Of a stretch of 41,332 nucleotides of DNA, positions 35,002 to 41,332 are shown piece after piece. The stretch lies in NCBI GenBank assembly GCA_012513315.1, contig JAAZCL010000374.1, positions 1-41,332 of the forward strand. The letters are read 5' to 3'. The stretch comes from Bacteroidales bacterium (lineage in GTDB: Bacteria > Bacteroidota > Bacteroidia > Bacteroidales > Dysgonomonadaceae). The notes beneath the pieces are model-generated. The model had not been told where the DNA came from and did not search any database. It saw only the letters and a program-made list of their open reading frames with translations. Within the stretch, counting starts at the first letter, position 1. The number at the start of each line of letters is the position of its first letter. Made by a program: the position numbers and the translations under genes.

Positions 35002-36347
35002 AAATACTAGTTCTCATTTCTGTTTTTTTATTTTCTGTAACTTTACTATTCTCTCAAACAGAGCAAATAGAGAAACTGCAAAGACAGAGGCAAGCAATTC
35101 AGGAAGATATAAGAAATACAAATAAACTTTATCTCGATGTTAAAAAGCAGACAACCACAATCCTAGATCGAATAAATCTTATCAACAAGCAGATTTCTTC
35201 AAGAAGAGAGCTAATAGATGTACAGAGAAAAGAAGTTGAAGCTTTAACTAGAGAGGAGGCACGACTTCAAAAAGAAATTGAAAGACTTCAAATTGAATTA
35301 AAGAAGAAACAAGATAACTATGCCGATGCGATAAAGGGAATGGTTAATCAGAAGTTTAATCAGAATAAATTACTCTTTATATTATCAGGCAAGTCATTTG
35401 GTGAATCTATAAGAAGGATGCAATATCTTAGAGAGTACTCTAAATGGCAAAAGTCTCAGGCAGAGGAGATTAAAAAACAGAACACTGAGATTGCCAGCAA
35501 GCATAATGCTATTGCACAAGCCAAGGTAGATAAGCTAAAGGTCTTAGAGTCTATGCAACAGGAGAGGCAGAAACTTGAAAGTGAAGAACAAAGTTATCAG
35601 TTAGAAGTCTCTCAAGTTAGAGGTAAAGAAGAGCAGCTGCGAAAAGAATTGCAGAATAAGCAACGACAAGACAATCAGCTTAATAACCAAATAGAAAAAC
35701 TAATTGCAGAAGAGGTAGCGCGACTAGAACGTGAGGCCGAAGCACAAAGATTAGCCGAAGCACAAAGACTAGCTGAAGCTGCAAAACGACAAGAAGTTGA
35801 AAAGAAAGCAGATAAAAAAGAAGAAACAAAAGAAGTTGAAGCCGTTGAAGAGAAAGAGGTAAGTCCCAGCAGAGGAGTTGCCCCCAGTATAGGAACCAGT
35901 ACCAGCACTGCCTCAACAGAAAGTTTTAATTTATCTAAAGACTTTGCTTCAAACAGAGGTAGGTTGCCCATGCCAGTTGCAGGCACTTCATCAGTTGTAG
36001 GCAATTTTGGCACAAAGCAGCATAAAGAGTGGAACATCACCACAAATAGTAATGGAATAGACATTCAAGCCGAGAGGGGGGCAGATATACGTTCGGTGTT
36101 TGATGGAGAGGTCTCTAAAGTATTCTCATTCCCAGGATCTAATACTTGCGTTATTGTTCGACATGGCGAATATTATACATTCTACGCAAATATATTCGAT
36201 CTTTTCGTCAAACAAGGAGACAAGGTCAAAACAGGTCAGTCATTAGGCAGAATATTTACAGACCCTGATACTGGAGTGTCTACAATGCATTTTCAGTTGT
36301 GGCAAAAAACATCAAAGCTTAATCCTGCACCGTGGTTGAGCAGGTGA
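34998..36347 (+). CDS. EnvC-like murein hydrolase activator (degenerate M23)
   Basis: This 449-residue periplasmic protein has a signal peptide (about 1-19), a long coiled coil (about 20-270), a low-complexity A/E/K/S/T linker and a C-terminal LytM/M23 domain (about 325-449). The M23 site is broken: the first zinc ligand is S351, D355 remains, the YAHL histidine is N398 (YANI), and HxH reads T429-M-H431. Like E. coli EnvC it should therefore not cut peptidoglycan but activate an amidase, probably under FtsEX control during division. It is the last gene of the dut operon, overlapping the DUF4292 gene by 4 bases. Confidence 0.9.
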   Translation: MKILVLISVFLFSVTLLFSQTEQIEKLQRQRQAIQEDIRNTNKLYLDVKKQTTTILDRINLINKQISSRRELIDVQRKEVEALTREEARLQKEIERLQIELKKKQDNYADAIKGMVNQKFNQNKLLFILSGKSFGESIRRMQYLREYSKWQKSQAEEIKKQNTEIASKHNAIAQAKVDKLKVLESMQQERQKLESEEQSYQLEVSQVRGKEEQLRKELQNKQRQDNQLNNQIEKLIAEEVARLEREAEAQRLAEAQRLAEAAKRQEVEKKADKKEETKEVEAVEEKEVSPSRGVAPSIGTSTSTASTESFNLSKDFASNRGRLPMPVAGTSSVVGNFGTKQHKEWNITTNSNGIDIQAERGADIRSVFDGEVSKVFSFPGSNTCVIVRHGEYYTFYANIFDLFVKQGDKVKTGQSLGRIFTDPDTGVSTMHFQLWQKTSKLNPAPWLSR

Positions 36348-36375
36348 ACTAATAACTGTTTAGAAAGAGCTTAAT

Positions 36376-36471
36376 GTGAAAAGTATACTATGAAGAGTTT
36401 AATGTTATTATCTTGCTGTGAAAAGTATGCTGTAGAAAATTTAGTGTGAAGTGTATAGTAAAAAATATTTA
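36376..36471 (+). repeat. Three imperfect tandem copies of a GTGAAAAGTAT motif
   Basis: Copy A begins GTGAAAAGTATACTAT at 36376, copy B begins GTGAAAAGTATGCTGT at 36418, and a degraded copy C begins GTGAAGTGTATAGTA at 36446. Copies A and B continue similarly to TTTAaTGT and TTTAgTGT. The block fills most of the 139-base gap between the EnvC and symporter genes. Confidence 0.65.
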
Positions 36472-36486
36472 AAATAACTAATAATC

Positions 36487-37776
36487 ATGTCATTGAAAAA
36501 TCGTCTTATAATAATGAATTTCCTCCAGTTTGCGGTTTGGGGGGCATACCTCACATCCTTGTCCCGCTACCTTGGTCCAGCAGGCATGGGAGCGTATATT
36601 GGTATTTTTTATTCAGTTCAGGGAATTGTTTCTATTTTCATGCCCGCATTTATAGGTATTATTGCCGACCGGTGGGTTTCTGCACAAAAGCTATTAGGTG
36701 CTTGTCATCTACTTGCAGCAGTCTTCATGGCTTCAGCAGCACTTTATGCAATTAACAGTGGGGGAAATGTGTCGTTTGCAATTTTCTTCACACTTTATAC
36801 ATTAAGTGTTGCGTTTTATATGCCTACTCTAGCACTTTCTAATTCTGTTGCATATACAATTCTAGACAGATCTGGATTGGATACAGTAAAAGCCTTCCCA
36901 CCAATTCGCGTATTTGGTACTATAGGCTTTATTTGTACAATGTGGATAGTTGATATTTTAGGTTATCAAACAACTCCGATGCAATTTATTATCAGTGCTT
37001 TAATTGGATTGCTTCTAGGGTTGTATTCTTTCACACTGCCTAATTGCCCTATTAGTACAGATACTAATGATAAGACGTGGGCACAACGATTAGGCTTAGA
37101 TGCTTTTAAGTTGTTTAAGCAGAAAAAGATGGCACTTTTCTTTATATTTTCAATGCTATTAGGTGTTTCACTTCAAATTACAAATGGTTTCGCCAACCCT
37201 TTTATTGCAAGCTTCGAAGCTGACCCACAATTTGCTAACAGCTTTGGTGTACAACATTCAAATATACTTATTTCACTATCACAGATATCCGAAGCACTTT
37301 GTATTTTATTAATTCCTTTCTTCTTAAGTAGATTCGGAATAAAGAAGGTTATACTAATAGCAATGTTTGCTTGGGTGCTTAGGTTTGGTTTATTCGGACT
37401 TGGTAATCCTGGAGGAGGACTTTGGCTGCTAATTATGTCTATGCTTGTTTATGGTGTGGCTTTTGACTTCTTTAATGTTTCCGGATCACTCTTTGTGGAT
37501 AAGGAAACGCCTCATAATATTCGCTCAAGTGCACAAGGAATGTTTATGTTAATGACAAATGGAGTTGGTGCTACAATAGGTACATTAGTAGCGCAGATGG
37601 TAGTAAACAAATTTACATCATGGCAAGATGTATTAGTAAATGGAGAAGTTAAATCGCTAATGATAGGCGATTGGCAGTCGGTTTGGTTTATATTTGCCGG
37701 ATATGCTTTAATCATTACAATTCTTTTTGCTATCCTATTTAAATATAAGCATACTCCCGATTTAAAGAAAAATTAA
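36487..37776 (+). CDS. Nucleoside:H+ symporter (NHS family, NupG-like)
   Basis: This 429-residue inner-membrane transporter has 12 predicted helices. It matches the NHS branch of the major facilitator superfamily: MNFLQFAVWGAYLTSL opens helix 1, FIGIIADRWVSAQK is the loop 2-3 motif, and IRSSAQGMFMLMTNGVGATIGT lies late in the chain. It likely takes up nucleosides by proton symport. A bidirectional terminator ends the gene. A uridine phosphorylase gene lies nearby on the other strand, which suits a shared role in nucleoside salvage. Confidence 0.9.
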   Translation: MSLKNRLIIMNFLQFAVWGAYLTSLSRYLGPAGMGAYIGIFYSVQGIVSIFMPAFIGIIADRWVSAQKLLGACHLLAAVFMASAALYAINSGGNVSFAIFFTLYTLSVAFYMPTLALSNSVAYTILDRSGLDTVKAFPPIRVFGTIGFICTMWIVDILGYQTTPMQFIISALIGLLLGLYSFTLPNCPISTDTNDKTWAQRLGLDAFKLFKQKKMALFFIFSMLLGVSLQITNGFANPFIASFEADPQFANSFGVQHSNILISLSQISEALCILLIPFFLSRFGIKKVILIAMFAWVLRFGLFGLGNPGGGLWLLIMSMLVYGVAFDFFNVSGSLFVDKETPHNIRSSAQGMFMLMTNGVGATIGTLVAQMVVNKFTSWQDVLVNGEVKSLMIGDWQSVWFIFAGYALIITILFAILFKYKHTPDLKKN

Positions 37777-37807
37777 ATCATATATTATTATCACAAAGTT
37801 TATATTA

Positions 37808-37848
37808 AAAGAGAGGGAATCAAAACGTGAAACCCTCTCTTTCTTTTT
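37808..37848. terminator. Bidirectional rho-independent terminator
   Basis: AAGAGAGGG pairs with CCCTCTCTT around a 15-nt loop. The plus strand continues TTCTTTTT and the minus strand continues TTTT, so it can end both the symporter gene (plus) and the M16 protease gene (minus). Confidence 0.87.
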
Positions 37849-37869
37849 AAACCTGTAATGGTTGTTTAT

Positions 37870-40677
37870 TTATTCCTCTACCACTGGTAACATTACAACT
37901 GTTTTAAGATCACCGTTCTCAAGTAGATTCGAAGCAAACTTCTTAATATCATCAGCAGTAATACTATTTACTGTCTCTAAATAATTAGTGTGATTATCCT
38001 CACTATAGAAATATTTAGTATTAAGATTATTAAGCCAGTATCTATTTTCTTTCAAATTCTCATCAAAGCTCTTGTTCATATATTCCTTAACCTTGCTAAA
38101 GTCGCCTTCACGAGGACCTTCGCTAGCAATTAAATTGAGTTCTCTGAGTACTATGCTATTCAAATGCGACATTTTATCAGGATCAGTATCATACATAATC
38201 TGCAAAAGTGTCTGTCCTTCCGGGTAACGAGAAATAGACCCCGAAGAGTAAACACCATATGTTCCACCTTCGTCTTCACGAATTTTCTCTGTATAAACGA
38301 TATCAAGAATCTGATCGAACATACTCATTAAAATCTGATTTCTTAATGTACGTTCTGTTGTTCCAGAAACTGTATTAAATACAGAAGCTTTAGGGTTTTG
38401 CATCTCTCTATTGAAAATATTCTCCATGTTCCCTTTCTCAAAATCCATTGGAACTTTTATGAATTCACCTTCTACAGCTTCGCCAGGTAATGATGCCAGA
38501 TACTGTTCAATAACCGGTCGCACTGAATCTTCATTTATATTTCCCACAAATGTAAACACAAAACTACCCGGATTAATAAAGATTTGTTTATACATCGTCA
38601 TCACCTTGTCATAATCAAGCTTTTTTATATCATCTGCTTTTACTCTCGCAGCTAGTGGGTTGTGACCATACAATGCATAATTTATAGAATCGCTAAATGC
38701 AACCATCGGATCAGCCTCCTGGTTTTTGAGTGCAGTTTCACTACGTTGTGCGTACGATAAAAATGCATCGTTATCTTTACGTGGAGATGTAAAGTATAGA
38801 TAAACCAGTTGCATCATACTTTCAAAATCCTTAATAGAAGATGACCCATTAAAATTTTGAGTTGTAAGAGAAACTGATGGAGCTGCAGAAACTGTTTTTC
38901 CTGCCAATACTTTTGGTAAATCTGTGGCACTGAAATTTCCTACACCTCCAAGTGTGATAATAGATCCCATTATTTTACTGTTAAGCGGATCTTGAATTGC
39001 ATACTGCGAATATCCACCTACACTGCTAGCAGTCATAAGTATCTCGTCATTCTTGAAATCGGTATCTTTAAGTATAACCTTAATGCCATTTTCAAGAGTC
39101 CATACTGTAGCACCCAAAACCTCATCCTTTTCTTCCTTAACAATCTTTCCAGGTGTAGGAGGATTAGACACCAGAGGCTCATCAATAACTTCACCTGCAT
39201 AAGGATCAATTGTTTCACCTTTCACATTGCTCAATACTGCAAGCAAGCTTTCTTCAGTAGGATAAACAAGACCCTCTTTATCTGGTCCTGTAATTGCAAT
39301 TACAATGTTTTCATCTCCAATAAGTTGTTGAATAGTTTGATTTATAGCTTCAACAGGAATATTAGGAGCAACCGCTTGTATAAACTGATATTCAAACTCG
39401 ATACCAGGAATAGGCTCACCATCAGTAAAAGCTCTTACATACTCATCCGAGTATGTTGAGTTTCTTTGTTTATCACGATTGTTATAAGAATCCTCGTAAT
39501 TTTTTAGAATATTAGTTCTCGCAATCTCATATTCACTTGCAGTAAAACCAAACTGTTTAGCCCTTTCAGTCTCACGAATCATTGCAGCAAGAGCATCTTC
39601 AATTTTATCTTCTGCGCTACCTGCTACCACCGTCCATGCGTCTTTAGTTTTTGCAACAAAATAGTCATCATCATACGCATAAGCAGATGTAAACGGAGCA
39701 TCTGGCTTCTGTAGTATTTCATCGAATCTCTGATTCATCATTGCAGATGCAGCATTCAATATATACTGAGTTAAATAACCTGCCTGAGTGTTTTTTAATT
39801 CATCAGGCATTGCATCATGCTTATAGAACATCATTATACTTGTGTTCCTAGCTTCTTTATCGGTAGCAATAGCTATGATAGGATCTTTGTTGTTGGGAAC
39901 TGGGAAATATTCACGCTCTGCCCTTTCAGTATCTAAAGGAATAGAAGCAAAAAGGCTTTTTACTTTTTGTTCCATTTCATCAACATCAAAATCACCTACA
40001 ACTATAATGCCTTGCAGATCCGGACGATACCACTTGTGGTAATATTCTCTAATCTCTTCCGGTTTGAAGTTGTTAATAACATCAATACTACCAATAGGCA
40101 TTCTGTTAGCATACTTGCTATCAACATACATCTTTGGCAATAACTGTTCCCATAGTCTTTGTTGTGCACCACCTCTTGTACGCCACTCCTCACGTATTAC
40201 ACCTCTCTCATTTTCAAGCTCCTCTTCTTCAAGAGCAATTTCAGAAGACCAGTCGTATAGCACCAACAGTGCCGAATCCATAAGATTAGCGTTTGTAGTT
40301 GGAATATTGGTCAAATAATATACAGTTTCATCAAAAGACGTGTAAGCATTAATGTTTGTACCAAACTTAATACCGTTATCCTGTAAATAATTGAGCATGT
40401 TTTTACCCGGAAAGTTAGTTGTTCCGTTAAAAGCCATGTGCTCTAAAAAGTGTGCAAGCCCTGCCTGATTATCCTCTTCCTGCATCGAGCCTACACGCTG
40501 GGCTATATAAAAATCGGCCCTGTTTTCTGGAAGACTGTTATGACGAATATAATATGTCAATCCATTCTCCAATTCACCTTTTCTTACTTCAGGATCAACC
40601 GGAAGAACTGGGTTTTGCTGTGCAAAAGCAGTTAAGCCAATCACAAACAGCAATAAGGTAATAATACTTTTATTCAT
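37870..40677 (-). CDS. M16 family zinc metallopeptidase (exported, full-length)
   Basis: From the ATG at 40677 this is a 935-residue protein with a signal peptide (NKSIITLLLFVIGLTAFA, cut near AFA-QQ). The inverted zinc motif HxxEH is H76-F-L-E79-H80, and the more distant ligand lies in ENERGVIREEW. The size indicates two M16 halves in one chain, as in pitrilysin-type proteases. It is thus a probable periplasmic peptidase. A TTG start at 40704 would add nine residues and overlap the upstream gene, but the ATG begins the signal peptide. It lies 23 bases after the uridine phosphorylase stop and is probably co-transcribed. Confidence 0.93.
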   Translation of the reverse strand: MNKSIITLLLFVIGLTAFAQQNPVLPVDPEVRKGELENGLTYYIRHNSLPENRADFYIAQRVGSMQEEDNQAGLAHFLEHMAFNGTTNFPGKNMLNYLQDNGIKFGTNINAYTSFDETVYYLTNIPTTNANLMDSALLVLYDWSSEIALEEEELENERGVIREEWRTRGGAQQRLWEQLLPKMYVDSKYANRMPIGSIDVINNFKPEEIREYYHKWYRPDLQGIIVVGDFDVDEMEQKVKSLFASIPLDTERAEREYFPVPNNKDPIIAIATDKEARNTSIMMFYKHDAMPDELKNTQAGYLTQYILNAASAMMNQRFDEILQKPDAPFTSAYAYDDDYFVAKTKDAWTVVAGSAEDKIEDALAAMIRETERAKQFGFTASEYEIARTNILKNYEDSYNNRDKQRNSTYSDEYVRAFTDGEPIPGIEFEYQFIQAVAPNIPVEAINQTIQQLIGDENIVIAITGPDKEGLVYPTEESLLAVLSNVKGETIDPYAGEVIDEPLVSNPPTPGKIVKEEKDEVLGATVWTLENGIKVILKDTDFKNDEILMTASSVGGYSQYAIQDPLNSKIMGSIITLGGVGNFSATDLPKVLAGKTVSAAPSVSLTTQNFNGSSSIKDFESMMQLVYLYFTSPRKDNDAFLSYAQRSETALKNQEADPMVAFSDSINYALYGHNPLAARVKADDIKKLDYDKVMTMYKQIFINPGSFVFTFVGNINEDSVRPVIEQYLASLPGEAVEGEFIKVPMDFEKGNMENIFNREMQNPKASVFNTVSGTTERTLRNQILMSMFDQILDIVYTEKIREDEGGTYGVYSSGSISRYPEGQTLLQIMYDTDPDKMSHLNSIVLRELNLIASEGPREGDFSKVKEYMNKSFDENLKENRYWLNNLNTKYFYSEDNHTNYLETVNSITADDIKKFASNLLENGDLKTVVMLPVVEE

Positions 40678-40700
40678 TCTTTTGTTTATTTGATTTAGAG

Positions 40701-41332
40701 TCAAATTCTTTCTAGTACAATTTTAATCAGATCTTCAATAGATCCAGTATAATCGGTTTCAGATTCAAGTGCAACACGGTTTGCTATAATTGTGCAAACA
40801 GTCATAGCTTTGTGTCCCATCAATTTACTTAGTCCTGCAATTGCCGAACTCTCCATTTCATAATTAGTAATTGAGTGCTCGCCAAAACGGAAAGACTCAA
40901 TTTTTGAGTTAAGGTCTGGATCTGCCAGAGGAAGTCGTACATATCTTCCTTGCGGTCCGTAAAAGCCAGTAGCAGAAATTGTTACACCCTTAATCATATC
41001 ATGCCCTATGCGATCTACCAGCTCATCGTCAGAACTTACCACATATGGCAGGCAGTGAAATGGCGACCAGTTAACATGTTTTTGAAAAGCATCCTCAAAA
41101 TCCTCTTCTCTAACAGCTTTTGAGCCCTCATAGTAATGTATAAGACCATCAAATCCAATAGATTTCTCCGAAACTACATAGGTTCCAACAGGACAATGTG
41201 GCTGCATCCCTCCAGATGTACCCACTCTCACCATTGTAAGTTGTTTGAAGTTGTTATTAACAGTTCTGGTTTTAAAATCTATATTAGCCAATGCATCAAG
41301 TTCAGTAACAACTATATCAATATTGTCTGTAC
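40701..41332 (-). CDS. Uridine phosphorylase family protein (partial, N-terminus outside)
   Basis: The frame is open to the right edge of the window, reading TDNIDIVVTELDALANID upstream of the part with clear homology, so the start lies outside. The visible 209 residues contain VRIGTSGG-like VRVGTSGGMQPHCPVGTYV (phosphate binding), GFYGPQGR and NYEMESSAIAGLSKLMGHKA (ribose/metal E and M). These fit the nucleoside phosphorylase family, which splits uridine to uracil and ribose-1-phosphate. A different nucleoside preference cannot be excluded. The M16 gene follows after 23 bases. Confidence 0.9.
   Translation of the reverse strand, partial: TDNIDIVVTELDALANIDFKTRTVNNNFKQLTMVRVGTSGGMQPHCPVGTYVVSEKSIGFDGLIHYYEGSKAVREEDFEDAFQKHVNWSPFHCLPYVVSSDDELVDRIGHDMIKGVTISATGFYGPQGRYVRLPLADPDLNSKIESFRFGEHSITNYEMESSAIAGLSKLMGHKAMTVCTIIANRVALESETDYTGSIEDLIKIVLERI

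Noticed and set aside
38992-39459. Open frame of 155 codons on the plus strand in the M16 gene
   Set aside because: It is antisense to a full-length M16 protease with conserved motifs; composition is that of a shadow frame.
40678-40704. TTG start of the M16 gene overlapping the phosphorylase stop
   Set aside because: The nine extra residues precede a normal signal peptide that begins at the ATG 40677.

Overview
This is an AT-rich stretch of a Bacteroidota chromosome, most likely from the order Bacteroidales (a Dysgonomonadaceae/Porphyromonadaceae-like organism; the genus cannot be fixed from sequence alone). Reasons: 5S and 23S rRNA of Bacteroidetes type, repeated -7 promoter boxes of the Bacteroidetes form TAnnTTTG instead of E. 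coli -10 boxes, almost no Shine-Dalgarno sites before genes, a hybrid histidine kinase with HPt paired with a sigma54-type regulator, a menaquinone gene cluster, and the dut-TPR-DUF4292-EnvC gene order.

Layout. Positions 1-592 hold the 3' end of an rRNA operon (23S tail, 5S, terminator). Positions 776-7146 hold an M24 peptidase, a convergent phosphorelay pair (sigma54 activator and hybrid kinase) and an exported PepSY-like repeat protein with a strong terminator. Positions 7150-12542 (minus) are a compact operon: large PurF-like amidotransferase, PhoH ATPase, purC, menG/ubiE, aroE. Positions 12730-16118 (plus) carry dgt, a strong hairpin, then four small membrane proteins (unknown, GYF_2+CD225, CD225, DUF2752). 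uvrA (minus) is followed by a CPA2 antiporter with a C-terminal USP-like region, a GH10-like lipoprotein and a THUMP-type RNA methyltransferase with a long charged tail (plus). Positions 24725-30995 (minus) are the menaquinone cluster: hotdog thioesterase, menF, menD, menB, menC, menE. A conserved hypothetical (minus) precedes the plus-strand operon dut, TPR protein, DUF4292 lipoprotein, EnvC-like protein. A nucleoside:H+ symporter, a bidirectional terminator, an M16 protease and a uridine phosphorylase cut by the right edge close the window.

How the genes work together. Chorismate to DHNA is encoded in the men cluster except menH; the final methylation (menG) and a chorismate-pathway step (aroE) sit in the purine-linked operon, while menA is not in the window. 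Nucleotide metabolism recurs (purF-like, purC, dgt, dut, nucleoside symporter, uridine phosphorylase). Envelope maintenance is represented by the TPR/DUF4292/EnvC operon.

Most of the window is conserved housekeeping chromosome. No prophage, insertion sequence, CRISPR array or recognisable defence island was seen. The least explained parts are the dispanin-like membrane cluster with the hairpin before it, the exported repeat protein next to the phosphorelay, the oversized PurF homolog, and several palindromes beside promoters.
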